A DNA stretch of 64,000 nt from Paracyclopina nana (lineage: Eukaryota > Arthropoda > Copepoda > Cyclopoida > Cyclopettidae). The stretch spans positions 7,874,001 through 7,938,000 of the forward strand of contig JAGUCH010000001.1 in the NCBI GenBank assembly GCA_019096065.1. The letters run 5' to 3'. A program made the position numbers and the translations under genes. Numbering within the stretch: the first letter of the stretch is position 1; the number at the start of each line of letters is the position of its first letter. Shown one piece after another: positions 48,612 through 59,988 of the stretch. The notes beneath the pieces are model-generated. The model saw only the letters and a program-made list of their open reading frames with translations. It made no database searches and was not told the origin of the DNA.

Positions 48612-49192
48612 TCATAGCGCATCGGGAGTGCAAAAAAGCTGAGTCAACCGGCAAAGTGAATTACTCACGAGGAAATTCGGTTTACAGTGCGTAAAACTTT
48701 TTTAATGAACATCTCAACTCTATAGCGTGGGAACAAAAAATGCCACGTCCAAAGTTTTGGTGCATTATGCACGGGGAACTGCATGCAGCATCAGGGCGAT
48801 TAGAATGGCAAAAGCTAACAAACCGACCTTCAGCTAACGGAGAAACAATTACACTACAGAATTGAGTTCTGGCTTAAATCAGCTCCCAACCAGAATTTTG
48901 CCGAAATTATCGGTTAATATTCGGGACCATTTTGATATCAAATTTTATCTTGAATACTTCGCAATTAGGGGTTTTATCCGTGACGGAATTCAATGGTGAG
49001 AAATTGATTTGCTCATGAAAAGTAACTGAAATTCAATGCTGATTACTTCATGATTATTTCATATGCTTGGCCACTTTCAGCAGAATATTCAGGAACTTTT
49101 CAGGAATTGATTTCAGTTAATAATCAAGGACAAAAAATTAATTTTTTGGGAACTTTCTAGCTTTTTAATTAAGCTTTCTCTTTCTTTAGAGC

Positions 49193-49264
49193 ATGATGGA
49201 TTTTAAGTGAACCCATGAACCTCAGATTTGGAATCCAGTGCCTTGCCTCTAGACCACAGATGTC
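49193..49264 (-). repeat. tRNA-like sequence, degenerate
   Basis: The minus strand reads TGTGGTCTAGAGGCAAGGCA (A-box-like) and then GGATTCC and GGTTCATGGGTTCA (B-box-like). Arms do not form a full cloverleaf, so it is called a tRNA-derived repeat or pseudo-tRNA. Confidence 0.4.
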
Positions 49265-52200
49265 CCACTCTAAGTTGGGCTTTTTAGCTATAATATTGTG
49301 CAGAACATACTCTAGATGGAGCTAGCTTCAATAAGTAATCGATGGTTATTTGATATATCAAATACTTCTTAATTGTTAAATGATTCAAACTCCGATCCGT
49401 GACGATCAAATGTAGTCTTCACTTGAAAATTATCTGACAAAACAACAAATAATCGACAATGATACATATCCGAAATGATCGTTAATGATTACTAATGACC
49501 AATTCAATTAAAATTCATTAACGAAAATTGAACAACTCAGGATTTATCGAGCAATCGATAAAAAATCGATTATTGATTATTTATCGAATCAAAATTTTGA
49601 AAGAGTCGAGAACTATTCGTGTTCGAATCGAGAATCAAACTTCTCGTTGGGCTTCGTTAATAGGAACCCGAAGTCAAGCTGACTGCACTAGATGGCACTG
49701 AGTTCAGACGGCTTGACGTCATCATTGCGCGAGCGTAGTTGACACGTTCATCAAATGAACTACTTGATGTGAACTGTACAAAATAGTCAAAAAGAGCCAG
49801 CTTCCTATTATAAAAAAGCCACTTTAATTTAGTGTGTCAATCTGGGAACACTTTTAATTAGTGCTCTAGCTTGCCCGTAAGCCAGCCCAAAGGCCAGCCT
49901 GGAATTTTAGGAAAATATGGAATTTCAGGAAATATACCACTCTTAATATAGAAAGATGTAAATATAATTGGTCTATTTGAAACTTAGGCTCTACTTAAGC
50001 TTGTGAAAATTACACCTTGCAAAAAATAATCAAGAAAATGAGGCATTTTGCTAATTCAGACGGCGCAGCGTAAGCAGCGATATCAGCCGTCTGAAATCTT
50101 ATGAGCTCGCCGGTAGGATAAATATGGTACCGTTTTACGGTTCCCTATACTTAAAATATAGGCTGTCTCAAAATAACCAGATGAAGCTTTCTCTTGAAGC
50201 AAAAAATGATTATCCTATCTTGAATTGACAATAGCCCGGTTCCAACAAGGAAAATCAGTATAGCCAAATTGCCGTCGTCTTGGTCTTGAGCAGCCTCAAT
50301 TTGCAGTTTAAGTTTTGTAACACTTTGAATATGTGAAATGCACATTGCAATGCAGCGTAATCAGTAATGGTGTCAATTTGTTGTCACTTGTCAGTGACTC
50401 AGCTGAGATTCGCTACTGGGATCAAAGTACCATGGATCAAAATAGTAGGTCGAGCTTTTCTTGGAATTTCAACCAACCTGGGATTTTCGGTTACAGTTAG
50501 AGAAAATATATTTAATGCCTTGTTCATGTATTAATAATGCCTTAAGGTATGGAAAAAATTGTCTAAAGGAAAAGTGAATCTGTTGCTGACTGCCACTCTA
50601 TGAGTTCAGCTTGGGGCCGATCAGCGTTTTTAATGGCAATTTTTGCTATTTTGTCTCATGTTTTTAAGCTTTTTTTTTAAAAAAACAAACTAGCTTTCTT
50701 CATGTATCTATGATAAAAGATGAAATCTAACTATTGCACAGTGGGTCAAAAAGCCGATTTAACGCGCACGAGAAAATCCGCCAAATCGCCCGAAGTCTCA
50801 TTTTACCTCTAATATTCGTCATCTGATTTGGTTGACTTCTGGGCAATTGAAATAGTCAAAACTGGTTTTAATTGACAGATACATATTCAAATTCGACTTC
50901 AACATCAAACTTTGCCTGAAAAAGTGCTCAGCAAGGAAAATGCTAGAATAGTTATTTTTGCCCATTTTTTGGGCATCCATAACTTTTGATTGGAATCGAA
51001 TGTAATTTATCTATGATGACTGAGAGGTCAATCAGACCACATTTAATGATTATTCATCAAAATTGGCTGCGGAAATTTGCGGACTTGGGAGCTCTGAATG
51101 TCTGCTTTTAGCTTACGGCCCTATGAAAATTGACTCCAACGATTTCGCGAGTTTTTTCCCGTGCGCGTCAAGAAGGCATTTTGAGCCACTGTTTATTGAT
51201 TTTATTCAAAATGGCCAATTTGTGGAGCGCTTTCAAGCTTTTTTGTCTATTAAAATAGACAAAATAACATTTGCTTACTTTCAAGTTGGCTTAAAGTCGA
51301 TCTGATTTTTTGTATCAGCTAGTCCGCTTGTCTTAAGACAATTTTTCTCCTCTCCTTAAGGTGTTTTTCGTGCGTTTTCCTAAGGAGTTTGGGGCGTACA
51401 TGAACAGGACATAAATGTAGACGCCCTCGGGAATTCAGATACAAGCATGGACCTAAAGAAAGGCCCTTCTATTTTCTCTCTTTTGAATGTAATTTCTGAC
51501 CGTGAAAGCTATCGGGAAAAGTTGTGTGTATGAAAACCTAACGAGTACATGTTTATGATAAGAGGATATAAAGAAAACCATGCCTGCCTCCACAACCTTG
51601 CTTTGCCTAGCCAAAAAGTTGCTGTTCGAAAGTCGATGCCAAGAAGGCTTATCAGCCTGGAACTTTTACCAGCAAGAGAGGCCTAAGCTTGGATGCCACC
51701 AAATTAACGCTAATTATACAGTTTTAAAAATTCTCAATGCTTCTATAAATCATGAGGGGCATGCAGAAATTGCAAAGAAGAGATGAATACGCAAACGAGG
51801 TAGATTCATCATCATTAGTGAGTTTACCAGGCCTCTTGTCTTTGAGTCGAATGAAGAGTACTCAGCTTATGGCCGAGGAGCCGCCAACTAATGTAAGCTT
51901 GTATAGCCAGCTCCATTATTTACTATGCAATTGAATGCGGCACAACATAAAACAAGCTAAAAAATGGCTTTTAGTTGCTGGCCGTATTTATCATTTCCAA
52001 CCCGCAACGATTATGGCCCTAAATTAAAAGAAGAGCCCCTAGGAACACTGAGAAATGTCAACTTCATTATAAATGCCATCCCATGAGTGTAAGCCCAAAT
52101 TACGCATCAAGATACATGAATTCATGGGGCCACGTTTAAGAGGCGCCATAAAAATAGTCCTGAATAGAAGCAAGAGCTTGGAAGAGATGGTAAATGCTTT

Positions 52201-52630
52201 TTTATCTTCCAACAAAGATGGGCATAGGAAATAGTATCCTGAACTAGGCTGCATTTACTCATTTTGCTCGAGGGGCTCCACAAAAGCCAATGTAATAGCG
52301 GATGTCTCACGCTAAAACATCCTGCATGCTTGATGCTACAGAACAAGGGCCAGTTGTTAGCCTGTACCTGAGAGTGCAGCACTTTTGCATGTATTTACAT
52401 AGTTTATTAGAGAACACAAGTTATGGCCAGGAGAAAAACGACGTCTGTTTATTCAAAGGCTCTTTGCGGTCAGCAGACCGAAGAATGCATTTTTCGACAG
52501 AAGAGCTGCAGCAGAAAGCAAAAACGATACAATTTGGGGAAGTGTGTTTGACTTCTTCGATTCGACATTACAGATGCACTCTCCATACAATATGTGGCAA
52601 CTAGGGAGCAGCATTGGGGCCATACGGGGA
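49265..52630. other. Spacer with scattered repeat fragments
   Basis: A solitary end of MITE family D occurs at about 50232-50263 (AGCCCGGTTCCAACAAGG). A small hairpin around CAGACGG/CCGTCTG lies at 50058-50096. No convincing gene. Confidence 0.4.
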
Positions 52631-52639
52631 AACATTTTT

Positions 52640-52860
52640 TGTCCGAAAATCTTGTTGCAAAATCTCCGAAAAGTTGAGTAGTTTTATCTCCGAAAAGTTG
52701 AGTAGCACTATGTTCGACCAATTATGCACAGTTGTAAAATGTCCGAACTCGCCTAGCTGTACTGTCTCCGAAATGTTTTGCCTAGTTGTACTACCTTCGA
52801 AATAATTTGTTTAGTAGTAAAATGTCCGAACCCATCTAGTTGTATTATGTCCGAATTGAA
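52640..52860. repeat. Degenerate subrepeats built on TCCGAA
   Basis: About six diverged units of 30-40 bp, each combining (A/C)TCCGAAA or GTCCGAA with TTGAGTAG or CTAGTTGTA. Such subrepeat arms resemble one half of a foldback element; no matching opposite arm was seen nearby. Confidence 0.5.
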
Positions 52861-52893
52861 TTGACCAGATATGCCTTTTATGCGGTTAAATCT

Positions 52894-53051
52894 GGCTGGT
52901 TCTTTATGCAACCTTTCTATCGTTACCTGGTAACGGTGTTCAAATACCCTTATGTAGTGAAAAGCCAGGTGTTTAAATACCTCTCCACTACATAAGGGTA
53001 TTTAAATACCGTTACCTGGTAACGATCAAAAGGTTGCATAAAGAACCAGCC
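52894..53051. mobile_element. MITE family E, copy 1 (intact)
   Basis: 158 bp with inverted ends GGCTGGTTCTTTATGCAACC and its complement, and inner GTTACCTGGTAACG palindromes. TCT is duplicated on both sides (52891-52893 and 53052-53054). No coding capacity. Confidence 0.8.
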
Positions 53052-53849
53052 TCTATTTCAAGAACTTTATAAAAATAACTTTTGCCAACAAATCAAATCC
53101 TGTCCTGGATAGATGAATACAATCTTTTTAAGATGCGAACTTTTCAGCACTTATCATTATTGTTAAGCTAAATACATATTTTAATAAATACAAAAAGCGT
53201 GAAATTCTTAAAAAATATCTTTACCTCTATGTTTGAATTTTCCTGCTTCCCTCCCCTCTCAACTCATTCGTAGTCGATAAGTAAATGAAGTGTTCAGTTA
53301 CGTTCCACCTTTCCAACCAAGTTGTTCATCGAGATTTATTCATCGGTCATACTTAAAAGTATAACTTCGTAAAGTCATCGGCAATTTTCTCCAAGGACTT
53401 AGTATCCAGGTAGCAAATTGCTTACACTCTACTGTTCAAATGACGTGCAGGCTTAATGGCTGAATTTGGAAAAATTGAGAAACCCAAATTAGATGAGAGT
53501 TGAGAGGCCAGGGTGATCAGGTCCTTCTCATGTACAGACCAAAGCTGTGTGCGACAGGAAATGTTTTCGGAGCAAATACAACTAGGCAGATGCTAAGAAT
53601 GTATATATGCAGAGAAAAAGAGTTAAGTTCAATACAAACCACAAAACAGAAAACAACCACGTTTTTCATTATTATCCATGTATTTCAATCTCTTTGTATC
53701 CTTAGCATCTTTCGTATCATCATTGGATTCGATTCGCCATATTGGCTTATTTAGTATGGACACCTATTGCTTATACTTATAAGTATAGTATGGTGTCTGC
53801 TAGCTCAACAAGCAACTTTTTTTACCGGCAATTATGATAGACTTTTACA

Positions 53850-56500
53850 TGGTGGAAAGCAATTTTCATATGTATAATTCAGTTTACCAATTTGTCTAAG
53901 TTCATATAACTACACATATATAATAGCTCTGATGTTATACTTTATCAAGTGACACACATTATCAAGTATTTTATAAGGTGTGTTGCTCCTCTGTCTGACC
54001 ATGATATTGTCCAAGAAGTAAATCCCATTGCAGAAAAAAGGAGAAAAAATGCCTTTGCCCATGGATTGAACCCTGGACATCAAGATTAGGAGTCCAGCAC
54101 TCTATTGACTGAGCTACCAATATAGTTAGAAAAATTGTTGTTAGAATTCCTTTTTATTCTTCTACTAAGCTTAGCTTAGCTTAGCTCAGCTTAGCTTAGT
54201 AGAAGAGTAGAGGAATGCACTGCCAAACCGAGAATCCACTTTTCCGCGAGCCGATTTTCCGCGATCCACTATTCAGCGGTCAACTTTTCCGCGATCAACT
54301 TAACCGCGATCTACTCAAAGTAGTGATGGAATGAGTTTCAGCATGGCTTGAAAGCTTGAAACTAAAACCCAGCTTGAGCTACATAAGCAAAAAGCTTGGG
54401 ATCTTTTAAACCAAAATTTGAAGAGCTTGAAGCCCCCCAAAAAAGCTTGAAAAAGCTTGTCACCAAAAAATTTCAAAGCTTGTTCCATTTTTAATCAAAA
54501 GAAAAAAGGGCTGATATTAAAATTAACAAATAGTTAAGGGAATGCAGTACATGTGCTAAATTTCTGTTCTACTGAATATGAAAAAATCAACATCTGCCCA
54601 AAAAATAATTTTTCTGCTCCAAGAATCATGTGGAGTAATATTGGGCAAAATTATTCTGATAAGTTGCCAATTTGAGAATGAACGAAGCAACTTTTTAACA
54701 TTTATCCTTTGAAATTGTATTATGAAATTAAGGCTTATTAAAAAGATTCACCCAAATGCCCTGCACTAATTTCTATTCAGTTATAAATTATGCCATAATT
54801 TCGGCCGTAATTTGTTGGTGAACCGGGCCTTAGAAGCCGAAATTTTGACGTAATTTCTCATTCGTGTCAAAACGTCTTTTTGATTCACTGTGACCACTAA
54901 GCCTTCTGCCATGAAAAAATCAAAATGAATCATACAAATAGAAGATTGTACTGTTCAAATCCGTGTCCGCAAAAATCCGTGCCGTTATATTCCGTTCCAT
55001 AAAAATCCGTTCCGTGATAATCAGCTCCGAAAATCTCCGGTAATCCTCAAATACGTACATATGGATAGTACTTCTCTTAAGAAGGTTTGGTGAGTTCAAT
55101 TTTAAAAGTTGCTACAGTGATTGCGCATCAGCAATCATCAAAGATGCGCGCACAACAGCATAACTCTTTTGTTGTCATGCTACTGGAAAAAGGCTGGACA
55201 AACAAGATGGCTGGTCTCTTTAGAGGTTCCCACATACACTTACAGTGAGTCTAGGTTTTTAAGCCCCCATAACCAGTCAATTCGACCACTTCAGGTACAA
55301 AGGCCTTGCATTGATTCATTGCCAGAAAGCACTACTGATTTTATCCCTGCTCTTCATAGTAGCCAAGTTCCATCCAAAAATTCTGGTAAAAAACGGAAAA
55401 ATCAAGATTTGACATACATGGATGAAACAAATATTATTTCTGCTAAAAGGCAAAGTTGATTAAGGGCCTGGTCATTTAGTGTTTTCAAAATTTTTTGATA
55501 TTGATATTTTTGGAGTGTCATGAAAAAGGTAACCTCGTTACACAAAGAATAGTGTCAAGGAGTGACAAATAGATGACCATGTAACGAGCAACCAAAACAA
55601 ACACAACCAGATGACTTGATTAATTTTTCCACATTTTTACCAAAAAGAGCCCAACTTTGCCTTGTATAACTTTCTGTTTACACTGGTAACTCATGAAGCA
55701 AAACAAACTTTTTACTTTGTGTCCGTCTGAGTTGTGATGTGTTGCGACGTGACAAATGGTAACTTCACTGCACAATGTGTCAAGTTTTGGTCACTTAGTG
55801 ACAAAAAGCCTCAGATGACCAGGCCCTAAAATATATTGAATGGTTTTTAATTGAGATGATTTTGACTGAACGGATTTTCACGGAACGGATTTTTACGGAA
55901 CGGAATATAACGGAACGGAATATAACGGAACGGAATATAACGGTACGGACTTTTGCGGACACGGATTTCAACTGATATACCAAATAGAAAAACATCGCGG
56001 TAAAGTGGATCGCGAAAAAGCTGACCGCAAAAAAGTTGACCGCTGAAAAGTGGATTGGGGAAAAGTAGATCGCGTAAAAGTGGATTCTCAGCTTGGCTGA
56101 TATACCGAGTAGAGTCTCTATCAGAGATACCAGACAAAACTTGATCTAACACATCTTTTAGCTAAAAAAAAGTGCCAAATTCAAAATGCACAATTTTTAA
56201 TTGATTGATTAACGCTTTCAACTACTCTTGCACTACTGAGGTTCTCTCAACCCTAGCCTTCAAAGTAATGGATCAGATGCTAAGTCAAGATTGCCTGGTC
56301 TGGTATCTTCATTAACATTTGAAAATTACTTTCCATCATATAATAGTTATTTATTTCGAGCTGGGGCTCGAAAGCAGGGTCATCACTTGGCTCTCGCAAG
56401 CTCGAGCCCGCAAAGTTGCCACTTGATTTTTACTTTACAAAATTTGCTCAGCTATTTTATTAGCATGTTTTATAAATTGTTTTTTATATTGTATATTATT
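53850..56500. repeat. tRNA-derived repeat family F, copy split by a foldback element
   Basis: The outer parts (about 53850-54212 and 56107-56500) match family F at 59138-59911 in inverted orientation. They include a minus-strand tRNA-like segment at about 54052-54122 (GGTAGCTCAGTCAATAGAG, B box GGTTCAATCC) and a short AGCTT-rich tandem (54163-54202). The block is interrupted by the element at 54213-56106. Outer boundaries are approximate. Confidence 0.6.
54213..56106. mobile_element. Foldback-like DNA element with nested subrepeat arms
   Basis: GAGTAGAG stands on both sides (54205-54212 and 56107-56114), an 8-bp target duplication. The ends share the inverted motif GAGAATCCACTTTT. The outer arms (about 54229-54320 and 55993-56090) are tandem subrepeats of CCGCGATCAACTT type in opposite orientation. 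Inside lies a second inverted pair (about 54955-55035 and 55860-55975) built of ATTCCGTTCCGT/ACGGAACGGAAT units, so a second element may be nested. An internal ORF (55121-55459) is not recognisable. Eight-bp duplications are typical of hAT and P superfamilies; no transposase is present. Confidence 0.65.
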
Positions 56501-56779
56501 GGCCAACTTTTGCTTTTTCTTAATTAAATTAGTTAATAATAGTAAACAACCTAATCAATCTATTAAATTATGTTCACCCCAATTAAAAATGATGCTCTGT
56601 CATGGAATTTGGGGTTAAAAGTGATGTTGATGGGGCGACATTGACTAATATACTGTTCATCTACCGTTCCTTAAGGAATGCATTATGACAAAACCATGCA
56701 TAATAACGGGCTAGCACAAACCTGTACAAACCAGCCCAAACCTTCATGAAATGTTTGTGCTAGTTTGGGCCCAAACTCT

Positions 56780-57085
56780 TTATATAGCACCAATTACAAT
56801 ATTTAAGTTAATATCTAAGTAACTTACCATTGGATTTGATGGCTGAAAATTTTAATTTGGGCCCTCCTCAACATATGGGAGCTTTTGGCATTAGAAGTTT
56901 GAAAATCTAAAGGTTTGTGCTATCAGACTATTATAAAGTATTCGTATATTAATTTAAGTTGATATTTAAGGTACTTCCCATTGGATTTGATGAAAAAAAG
57001 TACATATTTGAGCTCTCCTGATCATAGGGGAGCTTTCTACATTGAAATTTTAAAGATTAAAAAGTTTGTGCTGGTTTGTGCTAGT
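56780..57085. repeat. Diverged tandem duplication of about 150 bp
   Basis: Two units share TTAAGTTAATATCTAAGTAA / TTAAGTTGATATTTAAGGTA, then CCATTGGATTTGATG, then a gap, then GGGAGCTTT and TTTGTGCT. The flanking motif GCTAGTTTGGG occurs at both outer ends (about 56757 and 57079), suggesting inverted or duplicated transposon ends. Confidence 0.5.
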
Positions 57086-57481
57086 TTGGGTTTTTTATAC
57101 AGTCCCCATAATGACAACTCTACGCAGCTAGTTTATGTACTGGGAACTCCTTTGCGCAAAGGAATTTCGCGTTCCGATTCCTTAAGGAGTTGTAAATGAG
57201 CAGAGCAGAGCATTAGACTGTCGATTTGACCCAAAACCACTTTGTAGTGATAGAGACAGAATGATAATAAACTTCAGCTGTAATAGCTATAGCTTGTAGA
57301 AGTATCAGATGATTGTACAGTTCAGAGTGACCATGCAGAGCTATCTTGAGTAGTCATTTATCTTATAGTAATTTTTTTGTGGCACATTCTAAAAGAAAAT
57401 GTCGTTTTAAAGTGGCCAATCTGAGAATACTTTGACCCATCGATTTACCTTTCTGGTCTTGACGTATGTTGATGGAGATCT

Positions 57482-57578
57482 TTAATTCTTATATAGTTCC
57501 ATGGCAACCTACTCAGAACATAAAAACTGATAATGACCATGGCTTTGTCGCTATGAAATCTCCATAAGAGACGAAGCC
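57482..57578. repeat. MITE family B, right-half remnant
   Basis: This matches the right arm of family B: GCAACCTACTCAGAACATAA, ATAATGACCATGGCT, then ATGAAATCTCC and the end GAGACGAAGCC. The left arm is absent or degraded. Confidence 0.5.
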
Positions 57579-58898
57579 TCTGACTTAGACAAAGTCACGA
57601 TTACTCATTTATGAGATGTAAGAAAATTGAATGGAGCATTTGAGTCTTCACCTTTCTGGATGTTGCGCAATAAATTCATTTTGCAACGTTGCCTTTTTAA
57701 AGCAAAGTTTCAAGGCCTGAAATGGCAAATACAAAATTCCCTTTGTCATACAAACCTCTTTATTCTCATCTCCTTTTTACTTAAAGTTAGTGTCAGCATC
57801 TGGAAACGAGATGGCAGCAAGTGGAAGAAAAAACAAAAGGTCCAGTGCAATGCGAAAGATGGATCGATCATTGAATGACCAAGAAAACACTGATTCTACT
57901 CTACCAGAGCAGAGGGAGAGCCCGAAAATAAAGGGCCCTTCTTTTTCAAGCTTTCCGACTTTATTTCCCCCTTATACTTTTTTGCACACTTCTTCAAGGC
58001 CGATTTATCCATGGCAAAGGCTATCGAAGCTAAATTCTGGATCTATGTTATTACCGAGCTGACAAAGGAGTTTGGAGCGTAGATAATTAGTACTTCTTAT
58101 TGACAATTATTTTCCTCCTGAAAAGCTTATTTGGTATGGGATACACCTAAATTCACTTTTGAAGATGATGTTTTCGATTAGTTAACTAGCGAGAAGTCAA
58201 AAAGCGAGGTGAATTCTTCCAGGTTCTTCTAGAAAATTCCATGTCGGCAGCCCCAAAACTTTTGATAAAAGTAACAGGCTTTTTCTGCTTGTTTGTACCT
58301 GCCACAAATCAATAGTTGAATTGGAAAAGTTTAAAAGCTCGTGTAAGGAAGTCGTTTCACGGATGAATATTCAGTCCATACGCTGCTGTAGTTGTCGGCG
58401 GAGAGAGAAAGAAAAATGGCCAGCTTGTGTTGCTAGTTTCTTAGAGTAATCTTTCCTGTCTTCTTTGTGAAAAATGGAACGATGCAAAAAATTGCCCTTA
58501 CTATCCCCATTTCCGCATCCAGTAAATCAGGCGTACATCCTTAAAATGTATTTCTTAAATTACAGCAACTCTGCATTGGAATGCAAAGACGACCTAGAAT
58601 AAAAAAGTTTAAGAATGAACGGTTCGAGGATTTGGAGGCTTCGATACACAATTGAATGCTATCTCCTTATGGATGCACTTTTGAGTACGTGCTGAGTAGC
58701 GACGCCAGTTGCTGAGTCGGAAAAAAATGATTGTTCAGAAGTGAGCAAATATGGGAGCAAAACCCTGCACGCTTTAAGAATTTCGCTAGATATTGAAAGG
58801 CAGATGCATGCGGGGGTAGTGTATGCGGTGCTTTTTTCATTAGTTTTTCTATCAAAGTAAAAATATGAAACTTGTTGCCAGCAAGGAAGTAACACATA

Positions 58899-59041
58899 GG
58901 CCCAGCCCAACAAGGAAAATCAGATTAGGTAAACCGGTTAAGTCAGGTCGAGCTGAGCGCGCGAGCTAGCTGTGACCTGACTATGCTAATAGTCATGTTA
59001 CGCCTCCTGATTATATGGATTTTCGTTGTAGGAACCGGGCT
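58899..59041. mobile_element. MITE family D, copy 2
   Basis: Ends are GGCCCAGCCCAACAAGG and GTAGGAACCGGGCT; the core AGCTGAGCGCGCGAGCTAGC is the reverse of copy 1. ATA flanks both sides (58896-58898 and 59042-59044). It directly abuts MITE E copy 2. Confidence 0.65.
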
Positions 59042-59044
59042 ATA

Positions 59045-59988
59045 GGCTGGTTCTTTATGCAACCTTTCGATTGTTACCTGGTAACGGTGTTTAAATACCC
59101 TATATGTAGTAAAAAGCCAGGTGTTTATATCTATTTATATATGTAAACAATTTATAAAACAAGCTAATAAAATAGCTGAGCAAATTTTGTAAAGTAGAAA
59201 TCGAGTGGCATTTTTGCGGGCTCGAGCTTGCGAGAGCCAAGTAATGCCACGAGATTTTTACTTTGCAAAATGACCTCAGATGTTTTGTAAGCCTGTGTTA
59301 TAATTTGTTTACATATATATACGATTTGTTAGGATGTAATGTAATTTTCTAATGTTAATGAAGTTACCAGACCAGGCGATCTTGACTTAGCACCTGATCC
59401 ATTACTTGAAGGCTAGGGTTGAGAGGCCCTCAGTAGTGCAAGAGTAACAGAAAGCGTTAATCAATCAAGTAAAAAATTGTGCATTTAGGATTTGGCGTTT
59501 TTGGGAGCTATAAGATGTGTTAGATTAAGTTTTGTCTGGTACCTCTGAAAAGGCTCTACTGTTCTACTAAGCTTAGCTCAGCTGAGAATAAGAATAAGAA
59601 GGAATTCTGACAATAATTATTCTGTCTGTATTGGTAGCTCAGTCAGTAGAGCGTTGGACTCCTAATCTAGATGATCAGGGTTCTATCCCCATGCTCGGCA
59701 TTTTTTCTCCTTTTTTCTAACATGGGATTTACTTCTTGGACAATATCATGGTCTCTGGTCAAACAGAGGAGCAACACACCTTATAAAATACTTTATAATG
59801 CGTGTCACTTGATAAAGTTAAACGTCAGAGCTTTTATATATGTATAGTAATATGAACTGAGACGAATTGGTAAACTGAATTATACATGCGAAAATTGCTT
59901 TCCATCATATAAAATACCTTTCCACAACATAAGGGTATTTGAACACCGTTACCAAGTAACGATCAAAAGGTTGCATTTGGAACCAGCC
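59045..59988. mobile_element. MITE family E, copy 2, interrupted by family F
   Basis: The left arm 59045-59137 and right arm about 59912-59988 match the intact copy at 52894-53051 (GGCTGGTTCTTTATGCAACC; TGCATTTGGAACCAGCC). About 774 bp of family F separates them, placed at the GTGTTTAAATACC position of the intact copy. Confidence 0.7.
59138..59911 (+). repeat. tRNA-derived repeat family F, copy inserted in MITE E
   Basis: This has a palindromic left part around GGGCTCGAGCTTGCGAGAGCC (arms in about 59195-59275), a middle unit shared with 56200-56290, and a tRNA-like segment at about 59634-59700. The tRNA part has an A box (TAGCTCAGTCAG), an anticodon-loop-like CTCCTAA (would read CCT, Arg) and a B box GGTTCTATCCC (59679-59689). 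The acceptor stem is poor, so it is a tRNA-derived repeat rather than a working tRNA gene. Confidence 0.6.

Noticed and set aside
55121-55459. Transposase ORF inside the foldback element
   Set aside because: 112 residues without a recognisable catalytic or zinc-finger motif.
59634-59700. Functional tRNA-Arg(CCT) gene
   Set aside because: Promoter boxes are recognisable, but the acceptor stem does not pair and the same sequence is part of a dispersed repeat.
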